Shown: positions 7,582 to 17,381, numbered from the stretch's first letter. The stretch: 48,074 nucleotides of DNA from Bacteroidales bacterium (GCA_017427985.1 JAFRRS010000012.1:1-48074); one strand, 5' to 3'. The notes: a model not told the origin generated them from the letters alone. Numbers and translations are program-made.

Positions 7582-10500
7582 ATGAAGAAAGTTATTATTA
7601 TATTATTATCAATTATAATGTCAACTGCTGTCAACGCCCAGCATTTCGACGGTTTGTTCTCATATAATATAAAGAATAACAATATTGAACTCGATATAAC
7701 AAAAATACAGCTTTTTGAGCACAGGGTTCATTTCATCTACACTTTGACTTTCGACGAGCGTTTTGATGTTTCGACAAGTAGCGAAGAAGGTGTTTTCACA
7801 ATAAGCCAGAGTAATAATCAGGATAAAACAAGTTTTATTGATGGTTTCAATTCATTTTGCGATGAGGAGTATGCTGTATTTAACAGCATGTCGAAAGAGG
7901 AATCGGGCTTTCTTTTCAATGAATGGAAATCAGCCTTGCCGGAATCATACGTCACATCTCTGATGATGGACATCTACGCAAAGAGCCGGCAAAACAATTT
8001 ATGCGCCAATGCCGACCCGTTTTGCACCGACAACGGGCAATACATGTTTCCTGCAGGTGTTGATGCAGGCAGCGGAGAATCAGGACCCAATTACGATTGT
8101 TTGAGTTCCACACCAAACCCCGCGTGGTACTACATGAGAATAGGTAATCCCGGTTCCATAACGATTCACATGTCAAGTGATCCAAACAAAGACATCGACT
8201 TCTGTTGCTGGGGTCCGTTCACCGACCCTGTAGAGCCTTGTCCCACCGGACTAACCGCGAACAAGGTCGTCAGTTGCAGCTATTCATCAAGTTTCGAGGA
8301 AAACTGTCTGATTCCGCAGACATCCATGACTGGTGAGTATTATATATTGGTTATAACCAATTATTCTAATGCCGAGTGCAACATTTCCTTCAGCAAGACG
8401 GGAGGTACCGGAACCACCGACTGTTCCATCATGCCACCAGTTTTATGGTATGACAACGCATGTTACGGCGGCACGATGCAGTTAAACGCACAGGAGATAA
8501 CCGGTGCGACATATTCCTGGAATGGTCCTAATGGATTCACTTCCACGCAGGGCAACCCTTCGATACCAAACGTGACCTTCAGCAATTCGGGGACGTATTC
8601 ATGTTCCATCACAGTGGGAGGACAAGCCAGCGATCCGATGAGTATCATAATAGACATTCTGCCATCGCTAAACGCCAATTTCTCCAACGACAACAATATA
8701 TGTGTAGGTGTTGGAACCAGTTTCACTGGCACTGAGACGACAACTCCTGCGGGACATAACAACAGCATAACGGAACGTGTTTGGGACTTCGGTGACGGAA
8801 CACCAACAGTTTCGGGAGCCAATGTAACGCATACATACAACACTGCAGGCACATATACGGTGACATACACAATAAAAGCCGAGAACCAGTCTGGAGCTAT
8901 TTGCGAAGACGTAAAAACAAAGACAGTAACGGTCAACGACCTGCCAAACGCTGACGCCGGCAACGACATCAACATAAACTTCCAGAATCAGGCAACGCTG
9001 ACGGCTACGACGGTAAACGGAGCGAGTTACATGTGGCAGCCTGCAGAGAAAATCAGCGGCAATCCCAGCAATCAGACTGTTATCACCGAGCCGTTGACCG
9101 AGTCCACGACATTCACTTTGACCGTGACAAAGAACGGCTGTTCGAGCCAAGACCAGGTCACGGTTTACGTTGGTGATGCCATGACCGCCACGGCGACGAT
9201 AGCCGAAGACGAGATTTGCGAAGGCAACTCCACAACTGTATCGGCAAACGCCGTCGGTGGCAATGGAGCCAGTTCTTACACGTATTCGTGGGAACCTGCC
9301 TCAGCGGTCGACAATCCTCATGCGGCGACAACCGCTGTTCATCCGCTGACATCAACAACCTTTGTATGCACTGTCAGCGACGGACAAACGACAGTAAGAC
9401 CACAAGTCAACCTCACGGTGAATCCTGCGCAGGACGAGATACATACGATATCGGTATGCCCGAGCGAGCTTCCTTATATCCTCGAGCTACCCGACGGCAC
9501 CACAGAGGAATTCTTTGAAGAGACAGGTGCAAGCGGTTGGCACAAGACAGTGCAGAACCAATATGGATGCAACGTTAACGTGATATTGTATCTCACCATA
9601 AACGACATTGTTGAAAATGTGATGACAATAGAACGTTGCAACGAGCCTTATACTTTTGTAGATAATGGAGTTGTGATAAAAACGCTTGAAAACACATGTG
9701 TGTTTGACTCTGTTTATCCATTTGGCGACTGCCAGAAGCATATCACCATTTATTTCACAAGGAACAACGTTTACGACGAGGATTATGAAGGGGAATACGT
9801 CTCCGACGACTATCCGGAACCGCATTGTTACTCATACACATGGACAAATGGCATCACATACGACACTCATGGAGATTATCCTTGGACTTTCTCTTCTGTT
9901 AACGGATGCGACAGCATTGTGACGCTTCATCTTGACGAACACAACCTCAGCTTCGAGATCGACGGACCGATACCGCAACAAACTCTCGACACATGCAAAA
10001 ACAGTTCCGGATACTTCCTTTGGGGTGGAGAAGCAGGTAAAAAGGTTTATTACGGTGACACTATCAACGGCTCGAGATACGATTCATTGTTTGTAGGCGC
10101 TTCCGCGCAAGGATGCGACAGTATCGGGCATCTGTTCATCAGGTTGTATAGTCATCCGCATGTTAACAGCAACCTTGACGGCGAAGGACTTGTGATTCCA
10201 GGTGTCGGTTATATGCCATACATCTACGAGTATAACATTCAGGACCTTTACGGCGCAGGCGTTGAGAGCGACCATCCCGCCGATTATACTTGGGAGGTTT
10301 TCAGTTTCTACAAAACACCGAACCGTCTGTATCCGGAAATTGAGGATAATTATGAGTCATCGTGGTTTGTTCATCCAGACCAGAACAACAAAAACAGAGC
10401 GCTTGTCTATGTTAATGAAGAAGGCAACGCACTCCTGAAATGCACCATCACGACGATATGCGGCACCATCACGACAAGCAAGTTCATATACACTGAAGGT

Positions 10501-10779
10501 TGGCAAGACGGAGAATCGGTGGATGAAAACAGTGAGGAAAACATGATAAGCATATTCCCCAACCCGACAGACGGGGATTTGTATATCGGATACAAGAAAC
10601 TACTGTCATCTCCAGCAACCATCAGCATTTACAGCTATAGCGGCGATTTGCTCGACGAGTTTTACACCAACAGCGACATCACACAATATTCGACAAATGG
10701 ACTGTCGAACGGATTGTATTTCATAAGAATTTCAGGAAAAGACTTTGTCGTAACAAAGAAATTCGTACTCAACAGATAG
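7582..10779 (+). CDS. T9SS type A sorting domain protein with PKD domain
   Basis: The protein has 1065 residues from the ATG at 7582, which gives a clean signal peptide (MKKVIIILLSIIMSTAVNAQ). The frame extends upstream only to a TTG inside the promoter. A cysteine-containing domain typical of Bacteroidota adhesins lies at about 140-280 (IDFCCWGPF, MTGEYYILVITNYS). Ig-like modules follow, then a PKD domain at about 359-451 with VWDFGDGTPT and THTYNTAGTYTV, then further modules with repeated C-P-Y and GCDSI patterns. The C-terminus from about 989 (ISIFPNPTDGDLYIGY) to KKFVLNR is a type A T9SS signal. A large secreted, probably surface-attached adhesin-like protein is the most reasonable reading. 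The ligand is unknown. It converges on the next gene with a single base between the stop codons. Confidence 0.85.
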   Translation: MKKVIIILLSIIMSTAVNAQHFDGLFSYNIKNNNIELDITKIQLFEHRVHFIYTLTFDERFDVSTSSEEGVFTISQSNNQDKTSFIDGFNSFCDEEYAVFNSMSKEESGFLFNEWKSALPESYVTSLMMDIYAKSRQNNLCANADPFCTDNGQYMFPAGVDAGSGESGPNYDCLSSTPNPAWYYMRIGNPGSITIHMSSDPNKDIDFCCWGPFTDPVEPCPTGLTANKVVSCSYSSSFEENCLIPQTSMTGEYYILVITNYSNAECNISFSKTGGTGTTDCSIMPPVLWYDNACYGGTMQLNAQEITGATYSWNGPNGFTSTQGNPSIPNVTFSNSGTYSCSITVGGQASDPMSIIIDILPSLNANFSNDNNICVGVGTSFTGTETTTPAGHNNSITERVWDFGDGTPTVSGANVTHTYNTAGTYTVTYTIKAENQSGAICEDVKTKTVTVNDLPNADAGNDININFQNQATLTATTVNGASYMWQPAEKISGNPSNQTVITEPLTESTTFTLTVTKNGCSSQDQVTVYVGDAMTATATIAEDEICEGNSTTVSANAVGGNGASSYTYSWEPASAVDNPHAATTAVHPLTSTTFVCTVSDGQTTVRPQVNLTVNPAQDEIHTISVCPSELPYILELPDGTTEEFFEETGASGWHKTVQNQYGCNVNVILYLTINDIVENVMTIERCNEPYTFVDNGVVIKTLENTCVFDSVYPFGDCQKHITIYFTRNNVYDEDYEGEYVSDDYPEPHCYSYTWTNGITYDTHGDYPWTFSSVNGCDSIVTLHLDEHNLSFEIDGPIPQQTLDTCKNSSGYFLWGGEAGKKVYYGDTINGSRYDSLFVGASAQGCDSIGHLFIRLYSHPHVNSNLDGEGLVIPGVGYMPYIYEYNIQDLYGAGVESDHPADYTWEVFSFYKTPNRLYPEIEDNYESSWFVHPDQNNKNRALVYVNEEGNALLKCTITTICGTITTSKFIYTEGWQDGESVDENSEENMISIFPNPTDGDLYIGYKKLLSSPATISIYSYSGDLLDEFYTNSDITQYSTNGLSNGLYFIRISGKDFVVTKKFVLNR

Positions 10780-10780
10780 T

Positions 10781-11578
10781 TTAAAACCAACTTCTGCAGG
10801 GGTCATTATCAATTTTGGATTTCAACGGGAATCCGAAACTAATCATAAACTCTAATCCCCTGTTCTTACGCGTATCGTTTTTGTCAAACGAATAGGCATA
10901 AACGTCAACGGGAACGCCATTATTCTTACTGAAAGTATTCAGCAATCCGAAGTTATAACCGCCGTCAATTTTCACAAAAAAGTCATACGTTGTAGTCCTG
11001 ATTTTACATCTAAGACCAAGGCCTGCAAGCACGCTGATATCAAGAGACGCGATAACAGCATCAGATTTTGATATGTCCACAGAATGGTCTGGCAGCTGAC
11101 CGTCAGGAAAGGTTTTGGAAATAAAGCCGCCGTAACTAAATGCCATATCCGCCGCAACGAAAACATACGGATTTATCAGGTGATAATCATAAAAATAATA
11201 AGTCACCGGGATTCTCAAATCGAAATACTTCGCATCAATCTCGTCAATTTCCTTTATGTAGCCTCTATAATCGAAAGTCTTTCGCATACCTCTCTCTATC
11301 ATCATCAACTCTGCCCCAACGGAAAGACACGGAAAATAAGCTATCGGATATTCAAAGAAGACACCGAAACCCGGATTGGAAACACTCTCGCCTGGAAGCT
11401 TGTTGTATTGTTCATTTGAGAACACCATGTTATATGATGTGAGCCCGCCCTTTATTCCGACTACGGCAGGAACCGTTGAATGACGACGTGGCTTGTATCC
11501 AAAGCCATAATTCCATTGAGCGTCCAATTGACAAGCTGCCATCAGCAAAAAGAACAATATGAGTATCAGCCTTTTCAT
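10781..11578 (-). CDS. outer-membrane beta-barrel protein
   Basis: The protein has 265 residues with a signal peptide (MKRLILILFFLLMAACQLDAQ). Alternating hydrophobic stretches with many aromatics follow: VGIKGGLTSYNMVFS, FGVFFEYPIAYFPCLSVGAELMMIERGM and LRIPVTYYFYDYHLINPYVFVAADMAFSYGG. Such a pattern with GIKGG near the N-terminus is usual in PorT-like or porin-family outer-membrane barrels of Bacteroidota. The C-terminus does not end on the usual aromatic strand but runs on to DNDPCRSWF. It is the last gene of a minus-strand group behind alaS and the lipoprotein gene, 9 bases after the latter. The transported substrate, if any, cannot be inferred. Confidence 0.65.
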   Translation of the reverse strand: MKRLILILFFLLMAACQLDAQWNYGFGYKPRRHSTVPAVVGIKGGLTSYNMVFSNEQYNKLPGESVSNPGFGVFFEYPIAYFPCLSVGAELMMIERGMRKTFDYRGYIKEIDEIDAKYFDLRIPVTYYFYDYHLINPYVFVAADMAFSYGGFISKTFPDGQLPDHSVDISKSDAVIASLDISVLAGLGLRCKIRTTTYDFFVKIDGGYNFGLLNTFSKNNGVPVDVYAYSFDKNDTRKNRGLEFMISFGFPLKSKIDNDPCRSWF

Positions 11579-11587
11579 ATCATTCTT

Positions 11588-12328
11588 TTAGAAATCCCAG
11601 CCCCAATGAACCCTATCGGCGACCCCATCCTTATCATAATAAAACCTTTGACCGTCGACAAGCAGATAATAATCCACACCTTCGACATCTTTTCTGCCTT
11701 TTATTAAGCTCCATCTTCTGATGTTTGCGATTCCACCCTCAGGATGATTCTCATCAGGTTGGCACAACGTCCCTGTAATAAAATTGCCGTAATAATACTC
11801 AACGCCAATATCGCCAGATGGCTCTGTCACGTCGAAACACAATGTGAAATCACCTGTTGCGCCATCGCCATAGATATATGCGGTATCGGTGACGTATCTC
11901 GGCTTGTAGCTGTTAGGGGTGGTATCATTACACATGCTATATAGCACTCTTGCGATACCGTTTTTCTGGTCTTTAATACTGATGAAGATAAATTTGTTTT
12001 GAACCATAATATCGTCATCGTAAGGATAAGGTTTTTCTTCGCCGTAGACGCTAATCCATTCATTACCGCCGCCGAACTTGCCATTGATGAGATATTCGCC
12101 AGTGATATCCGGAGGAAACAAACCGTCATATACAGGTATTTCGTGTTCAGGAGCCAATTGTGGCCACAGATTCCTGTATTTTTTAGGATAAATCCGGTCG
12201 ATAGTCTTCATGTAACTCTCGCTGCCGAGAGCGACAATCGTGTCATGGTTGTCTTTCTTACATCCAGGAAATGACAGAATGACAATCAGCAGCACGAGAC
12301 ATAACAAACCGGATTTATCGCCTCGCAT
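11588..12328 (-). CDS. lipoprotein of unknown function, 246 residues
   Basis: The N-terminus is a lipoprotein signal with lipobox SFPGC (cysteine near residue 23) followed by KKDN, a usual start for Bacteroidota outer-membrane lipoproteins. The mature part is rich in Tyr, Asp and Gly, with phrases such as ITGEYLINGKFGGGNEW and IYGDGATGDFTLCFDV, suggesting a beta-rich lipocalin-like or jelly-roll fold. No family is recognised with confidence. It starts 4 bases after the alaS stop and precedes the barrel protein gene by 9 bases, so all three are probably on one transcript. The lipoprotein and the barrel may act together at the cell envelope, which is inference from adjacency only. Confidence 0.65.
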   Translation of the reverse strand: MRGDKSGLLCLVLLIVILSFPGCKKDNHDTIVALGSESYMKTIDRIYPKKYRNLWPQLAPEHEIPVYDGLFPPDITGEYLINGKFGGGNEWISVYGEEKPYPYDDDIMVQNKFIFISIKDQKNGIARVLYSMCNDTTPNSYKPRYVTDTAYIYGDGATGDFTLCFDVTEPSGDIGVEYYYGNFITGTLCQPDENHPEGGIANIRRWSLIKGRKDVEGVDYYLLVDGQRFYYDKDGVADRVHWGWDF

Positions 12329-12332
12329 GATA

Positions 12333-14951
12333 TTATTTAAAATAATTTTTCAAAATCTCGACCGCCTTGTCGATGCCGTTGGCGTTTTTGCCGCCTGCTG
12401 TGGCGAGGGTCTTCTGTCCACCGCCGCCGCCTTGAATCTCCTTGGCAGCCTCACGCACCATGGCACCAGCGTCCATCTTCTTCGCATCGACGAGACTCTG
12501 AGGAAGCATCACGCACAGTGCAGGTTTGTCTTCAAACACGCCGCCGAGAACCGCGATGGCTTCAGCGTCGATGTCTTTCAAAGCGGAAGCGATGTTACGC
12601 ATCTGGTTCATGTCGGCGTCAATGCGGGCTACCACTAATTTGTGGCCTTTCCACTCAGCAGCGTTGCTGTATGCGTTTTTAGCGTCGGACACTGCCTGTG
12701 CCATCATCATAGCCTCTATCTTCTTTTGAAGCATGCTGTTTTGTGCAGCAAGTGTCTCAACAGCTTTCACCACGTCGCCGGAAGACTTCACGAGACCTTT
12801 TATCTTATTGAGTGTATCGATCTGATTGTCAAGATAATTGATGACAGCCTCGCCCGTTATGGCTTCGATGCGGCGCACTCCTGCTGCGATAGCGCTTTCG
12901 GTCAATATCTTGAACGCACCTATACGTCCTGTCGACGGGATATGTGTGCCGCCGCAGAGCTCGCACGAGTAGCCTTCACCGAATTTCACGACGCGCACCT
13001 TGTCGCCGTATTTCTCGCCGAACAACGCCATCGCACCCAAATTACGTGCCTCGTCAATAGGCACGTCGACAGCGGTCTCGTTCTTCAAATCTTCCCTAAT
13101 CTTCTGGTTCACAATCGTTTCGACCTTACGAATCTCCTCATCGCTCATTTTGGCGAAATGGCTGAAGTCGAAACGCAGACGCTCGTCATCGACCATTGAG
13201 CCCTTCTGCTCGACATGGGTTCCGAGAACCTGACGAAGGGCAGCATGCATCAAATGGGTCGCGGTGTGGTTAGCCTCGATTTTAATACGACGTTCAGCGT
13301 CAACTTTCGCCGTAAACACCGCCTCTGGCTGTTGTGGTAGCATGTCAGTGATATGGATGCTGAGGTCGTTTTCCTTAACGGTATTGACGACGTGAATAGT
13401 CTCGTTTTCCGACACCAACACGCCCTTGTCACCGACCTGTCCGCCCATCTCGGCATAGAACGGCGTCTTGTCGAGAACGATTTCGAAATGCTTCTTGCCT
13501 TTCGCCACAACCTCTCTGAATTTCAATATCTTAGACTCGCACTCCATCATATCGTAGCCGACGAAACAAGTAGGTTTGTCTTCATGCACGAGCTCAACCC
13601 AATCGCCCGACATCTTCTCGGCAGCTTTGCGCGAGCGGTTTTTCTGTTCTTCAAGATTGGCGTTGAATCCGTTCATATCCACTTCAAGACCTTTCTCTTC
13701 CGCCATGAGGTTTGTCAAGTCGACAGGGAAACCGTATGTGTCAAAAAGTTCGAAAGCGAAAGCGCCGTCGATGAGTTTTGCGCCTTTGTTTTGCTCTACG
13801 TAATTCTCAAAACGTTTGATTCCCAATGACAAAGTTCTTAAGAATGAAGCCTCCTCCTCATAAATCACCTTTGACACAAGGGTCTGCTGGGCTTTTATCT
13901 CAGGATACTGCTCGCCCATCTCGTTCACGAGGACTGGAAGAAGATTATACACGAACGGCTCGGTAAATTTGAGGAATGTATATCCGTAACGCACTGCACG
14001 GCGCAAGATACGGCGTATCACATAGCCCGCGCCATTGTTCGACGGCAGTTGTCCGTCGGTGATGGCGAAGCTGACAGCACGCAGATGGTCGGCGACGACA
14101 CGCATTGCAACGTCAGCCTGTTCATTCTTACCGTATTCGATACCCGAAAGACGTGAAATCTCATTGATTATCGGCGTAAAAACATCGGTGTCGTAGTTCG
14201 ATTTCTTGCCCTGCATCACGCGGACGAGACGCTCGAAACCCATTCCAGTATCTACATGTTTCGCTGGCAGGTCAACAAGGGTGCCGTTGGCGAGACGGTT
14301 GTATTGCATGAACACGAGGTTCCAAATCTCAATCACTTCCGGGTCGTCTTTATTTACGAGGTCGCGGCCGTTGATTTTCTTGCGCGCCTCGTCGTCACGG
14401 ATGTCGATATGGATTTCTGAGCAAGGTCCGCAAGGTCCGGTCTCACCCATCTCCCAGAAATTGTCTTTCTTTGAGCCGTAGATGATTCTCGATTCATCGA
14501 CATGTTCTTTCCAAAATTCGTATGCCTCATTATCTGGAGCCATGCCGTCTTTCTCATCGCCGCCAAACACCGTGACATAGAGTTTGTCCTTGTCAATATT
14601 CATCACTTCCGTAAGGAACTCCCAACCCCATGCGATAGCCTCTTTCTTGAAATAATCGCCGAACGACCAGTTGCCCATCATCTCGAACATGGTGTGATGA
14701 TAGGTGTCGCGGCCCACTTCCTCGAGGTCGTTGTGCTTGCCCGAAACCCTCAGGCATTTCTGTATATCGGTGACGCGAGGAGCCTTGCGCGGGTTGTTTC
14801 CCAAGAAGACATCTTTGAACTGGTTCATGCCGGCGTTGGTGAACATCAAAGTCGGGTCATTTTTCACAACAATCGGTGCTGAAGGCACAATCAGATGCTG
14901 TTTTGACTGAAAAAATTCCAAAAAACTCTTGCGAATTTCGTTTGCTTTCAT
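12333..14951 (-). CDS. alaS: alanine--tRNA ligase
   Basis: The protein has 872 residues, standard for bacterial AlaRS. It begins MKANEIRKSFLEFFQSKQH, followed by the class II motifs PTLMFTNAGMNQFKDVF and the aminoacylation core (GETGPCGPCSEIH). The editing domain carries the zinc-binding HTATHLMHAAL and CELCGGTHIPSTG. The C-Ala region ends with a glycine-rich IQGGGGGQ segment, so the gene is intact. The enzyme charges tRNA-Ala and hydrolyses Ser- or Gly-tRNA-Ala. It is divergent from the M23 peptidase gene, an arrangement seen in other Bacteroidota, and two envelope genes follow it within a few bases. Confidence 0.97.
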   Translation of the reverse strand: MKANEIRKSFLEFFQSKQHLIVPSAPIVVKNDPTLMFTNAGMNQFKDVFLGNNPRKAPRVTDIQKCLRVSGKHNDLEEVGRDTYHHTMFEMMGNWSFGDYFKKEAIAWGWEFLTEVMNIDKDKLYVTVFGGDEKDGMAPDNEAYEFWKEHVDESRIIYGSKKDNFWEMGETGPCGPCSEIHIDIRDDEARKKINGRDLVNKDDPEVIEIWNLVFMQYNRLANGTLVDLPAKHVDTGMGFERLVRVMQGKKSNYDTDVFTPIINEISRLSGIEYGKNEQADVAMRVVADHLRAVSFAITDGQLPSNNGAGYVIRRILRRAVRYGYTFLKFTEPFVYNLLPVLVNEMGEQYPEIKAQQTLVSKVIYEEEASFLRTLSLGIKRFENYVEQNKGAKLIDGAFAFELFDTYGFPVDLTNLMAEEKGLEVDMNGFNANLEEQKNRSRKAAEKMSGDWVELVHEDKPTCFVGYDMMECESKILKFREVVAKGKKHFEIVLDKTPFYAEMGGQVGDKGVLVSENETIHVVNTVKENDLSIHITDMLPQQPEAVFTAKVDAERRIKIEANHTATHLMHAALRQVLGTHVEQKGSMVDDERLRFDFSHFAKMSDEEIRKVETIVNQKIREDLKNETAVDVPIDEARNLGAMALFGEKYGDKVRVVKFGEGYSCELCGGTHIPSTGRIGAFKILTESAIAAGVRRIEAITGEAVINYLDNQIDTLNKIKGLVKSSGDVVKAVETLAAQNSMLQKKIEAMMMAQAVSDAKNAYSNAAEWKGHKLVVARIDADMNQMRNIASALKDIDAEAIAVLGGVFEDKPALCVMLPQSLVDAKKMDAGAMVREAAKEIQGGGGGQKTLATAGGKNANGIDKAVEILKNYFK

Positions 14952-14990
14952 CTCTATTTTTAATTTTTCTTTTAATTTTCAACAAAAAAG

Positions 14991-15021
14991 TTTGCAAATT
15001 TAACAAATTTTAGTAATTTTG
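14991..15021 (+). promoter_or_regulatory. promoter for the M23 peptidase gene
   Basis: TTTG (14991-14994) and TAATTTTG (15014-15021) are 19 bases apart and match the Bacteroidota -33/-7 pair. The start codon is 49 bases downstream, and an A/G-rich stretch at about 15054-15067 may serve in ribosome binding. Confidence 0.65.
14995..15002 (-). promoter_or_regulatory. minus-strand -7 element TAAATTTG upstream of alaS
   Basis: CAAATTTA on the plus strand reads TAAATTTG on the minus strand, 43 bases upstream of the alaS ATG. A minus-strand TTTG (plus CAAA at 15026-15029) lies 23 bases further upstream. It overlaps the spacer of the divergent promoter at 14991-15021, so the two directions may interfere. 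Confidence 0.45.
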
Positions 15022-15070
15022 CGCATCAAAAACATAAATAAAATTTTTCGTAATAGGAAAAAAGGGAATA

Positions 15071-16042
15071 ATGGCAAAAAGAAAGTTTATATATAACCCT
15101 CAAACGCTTGATTATGAAGAATATAAGCTCTCGGGCGGAAAGCGTTTGGGCAGGTTTTTGCTATATATTTTCACTGCCGGCATCTTAGGTTTTTCTGTTG
15201 TGGCTCTTATCGAGAAAACCATCGGCTCGCCAAAAGAACACATGCAGGCACGAGAAATTGAGTTTTTGCAGCTCCAATATGACATCTTAAACGACAAAAT
15301 CAGCAACATCGACGCTCTTTTGGGCGAGATGCAGGATCGTGACGATAACATCTACCGTATGATTTTCGAGGCGGAGCCTATCCCGTCGTCGATAAGAAAG
15401 GCGGGTTATGGCGGAACCAACCGTTACGAGGCGCTGAACGGATATGAGAATTCGGAAGTCGTAAAAGAAACGGCAAAGAAAATAGATATTATCGAGAGTC
15501 AACTGTACGTGCAGTCGAAGTCATTTGACGACGTTTACAACATGGCGACAAGAAAAGCCGACATGTTAAGCTGCATCCCCGCCATCATGCCGGTCAAAAA
15601 CATGGACATCTACAGGATTTCGTCAAGCTTCGGATACAGAACCGACCCGTTTTACAAGGTTCAGAAATTCCATGGCGGCATGGACTTCAGCGCTCCTATT
15701 GGTACTCCTATCTACTGCACCGGAGACGGCGTTGTGGAGCGTGTGACGATTGGCAACAACGGCTACGGCAACAATGTGGTTGTGAACCACGGCTTCGGCT
15801 ATAAGACACGTTACGCACACCTTGACGCGTCACTTGTGAGAGTAGGACAGAAAGTCAAGAGAGGCGAGAAGATTGCTCTCGTGGGCAACAGCGGAAAGTC
15901 GACGGCACCGCATCTGCATTATGAAGTGATAAAGAGCAACAAGACCATAAATCCTGTCAACTTCTTCTTCAACGACCTCACTCCTGAAGAATACGACAAG
16001 ATTCTGGAGTTGTCGGAGAAACCCTCAATGACAATGGATTAA
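15071..16042 (+). CDS. M23 family metallopeptidase
   Basis: The protein has 323 residues. An N-terminal basic segment is followed by one membrane helix at about 26-48 (GRFLLYIFTAGILGFSVVALI) and a coiled-coil linker at about 58-150. The C-terminal LytM/M23 peptidase domain has all zinc ligands visible: HGGMDFSAP (His201, Asp205) and HLHYEV (His281, His283). The enzyme class cleaves peptide cross-links in peptidoglycan, or activates other amidases if catalysis is lost, but here the ligands are present. It is probably inner-membrane anchored with the domain in the periplasm. A MerR regulator gene starts two bases after its stop, and alaS is divergent. Confidence 0.9.
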   Translation: MAKRKFIYNPQTLDYEEYKLSGGKRLGRFLLYIFTAGILGFSVVALIEKTIGSPKEHMQAREIEFLQLQYDILNDKISNIDALLGEMQDRDDNIYRMIFEAEPIPSSIRKAGYGGTNRYEALNGYENSEVVKETAKKIDIIESQLYVQSKSFDDVYNMATRKADMLSCIPAIMPVKNMDIYRISSSFGYRTDPFYKVQKFHGGMDFSAPIGTPIYCTGDGVVERVTIGNNGYGNNVVVNHGFGYKTRYAHLDASLVRVGQKVKRGEKIALVGNSGKSTAPHLHYEVIKSNKTINPVNFFFNDLTPEEYDKILELSEKPSMTMD

Positions 16043-16044
16043 TC

Positions 16045-16386
16045 ATGGAAGTCAAGAAGCTATATTATCGAATCGGCGAAGTGGCGGAGATGTTCAATGT
16101 GAACACCTCGACGATACGTTATTGGGAAAGCGAGTTTGATGTGCTTCGTCCGCGCAAGAGCACCAAAGGCAACAGGCTTTTCACGGAACGCGACATGCGC
16201 TATCTCCAGATTATCTACCAGCTTGTGAAGGTTAAAGGATACACCATCCAAGGGGCAAAAGACGCCATGAAAACCAAATTCGACAAACTCGAGGAGAACG
16301 CCACCCTGATGCGGACACTCACCCACACCAGAGAGTTTCTTGTTGATTTGGACCAACAGCTGGCAGAGAAACAGAAAAACATGTAG
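16045..16386 (+). CDS. MerR family transcriptional regulator
   Basis: The protein has 113 residues. The winged-helix DNA-binding part at about 6-75 contains the MerR hallmark YRIGEVAEMFNVNTSTIRYWESEF and the wing segment RLFTERDMRYLQIIYQLV. A short helix of about 25 residues follows, with no effector-binding cysteines or domain, so ligand sensing is not evident. Small MerR proteins next to an M23 peptidase gene are common in Bacteroidota. The gene starts two bases after the peptidase stop and its own stop codon lies inside a palindrome. Targets are unknown; control of its own operon is possible. Confidence 0.85.
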   Translation: MEVKKLYYRIGEVAEMFNVNTSTIRYWESEFDVLRPRKSTKGNRLFTERDMRYLQIIYQLVKVKGYTIQGAKDAMKTKFDKLEENATLMRTLTHTREFLVDLDQQLAEKQKNM

Positions 16387-16408
16387 GGACAAGGCAGCCT
16401 TGTCCCTA
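16384..16408. terminator. perfect palindrome between merR and hldD genes
   Basis: TAGGGACAAGGC (16384-16395) is followed by one base and its exact reverse complement (16397-16408). The left arm begins with the merR stop codon. Between two convergent genes it could act as a terminator in both directions, although no T-run follows. Short palindromes of the TAGGGAC type occur as dispersed repeats in Bacteroidota, so a repeat-element origin is equally possible. Confidence 0.6.
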
Positions 16409-16415
16409 CTGGATA

Positions 16416-17381
16416 TTAAAACGTCTTATCCTTCAATAAATAATTCGTAACATAATCCCAAACACCGTCTTCGAGGCTGGTGAACGGCTTGTCGTAGCCC
16501 GCTTTACGCAGCTTCTCCATATTTGCCTCGGTGAAATATTGGTATTTGTCGCGGATGTCGAGAGGCGTGTCGATGAACTTGATGTTCACGTCCTTTCCCA
16601 TTGCCTTGAAAGTGTTCGACGCGAGGTCGTAGAACGAGCGCGCATGACCAGTGCCGAGGTTGTAAAGTCCGCTCTCAGGACGTTTCTCTATGAGGAAAAG
16701 AATAACCGAAGCGATGTCTTTCACATAAATAAAATCCCTAAGTTGCTGACCGTCTTTGAAGTCAGGACGATGTGAACGGAACAATTTGACCTCGCCGGTT
16801 TCCTGAATCTGATGGAACGAATGGAGAATCACCGACGCCATGCGCCCCTTGTGGTATTCGTTAGGACCGTACACGTTGAAGAACTTCAACCCCGCCCAGA
16901 AAGGAGGGCATTTCTCCTGTTTCAGAATCCATTTGTCAATCTCATTCTTCGAACGTCCATAAGGATTCAACGGCTGCAGCTTCTCCACCACGTCGTGGCT
17001 GTCGTTGTAACCGAGCTCTCCACCACCATAAGTGGCTGCTGATGAGGCATATACGAGCGGAATCTGATATTCGGTGCAGAGATTCCAAAGTTTTTCGGTA
17101 TAGTTCACGTTAAGCTCCACAAACACATTCCAGTCAAATTCCGTCGTGTCGGTACGGGCACCGAGATGCACCACAAAATCCACTTTTTCGTGATTCGACT
17201 CGAGCCACTGATGCAACTCTTTCCTGTCGAGAAGAAGCTGGTATTTCTTGTTGATGAAGTTTCTTTCCTTCTGTTTCTTTGAGAAATCATCCACGAGGAC
17301 GAGGTCTTCCCTGCCCTGTTGGTTGAGGCATCCCGCCACAACACTTGCTATGAAACCGGCTGCGCCTGTGATAACTATCAT
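16416..17381 (-). CDS. hldD: ADP-glyceromanno-heptose 6-epimerase
   Basis: The protein has 321 residues and is an extended short-chain dehydrogenase. The NADP-binding GAAGFIAS lies at about 6-13. Catalytic YGRSK is in the segment NPYGRSKNEIDKWIL, and the substrate region FFNVYGPNEYHKGRMAS is characteristic of HldD/RfaD. The enzyme converts ADP-D-glycero-D-manno-heptose to the L-glycero form used in the lipopolysaccharide inner core. It lies 8 bases after the pseudouridine synthase gene, at the end of a minus-strand group of four. The third glycine of the usual GAAGFIGS is alanine here, a conservative change. Confidence 0.88.
   Translation of the reverse strand: MIVITGAAGFIASVVAGCLNQQGREDLVLVDDFSKKQKERNFINKKYQLLLDRKELHQWLESNHEKVDFVVHLGARTDTTEFDWNVFVELNVNYTEKLWNLCTEYQIPLVYASSAATYGGGELGYNDSHDVVEKLQPLNPYGRSKNEIDKWILKQEKCPPFWAGLKFFNVYGPNEYHKGRMASVILHSFHQIQETGEVKLFRSHRPDFKDGQQLRDFIYVKDIASVILFLIEKRPESGLYNLGTGHARSFYDLASNTFKAMGKDVNIKFIDTPLDIRDKYQYFTEANMEKLRKAGYDKPFTSLEDGVWDYVTNYLLKDKTF

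Noticed and set aside
12642..14882. several 90-185-codon plus-strand frames
   Set aside because: All are antisense to the intact alaS gene.
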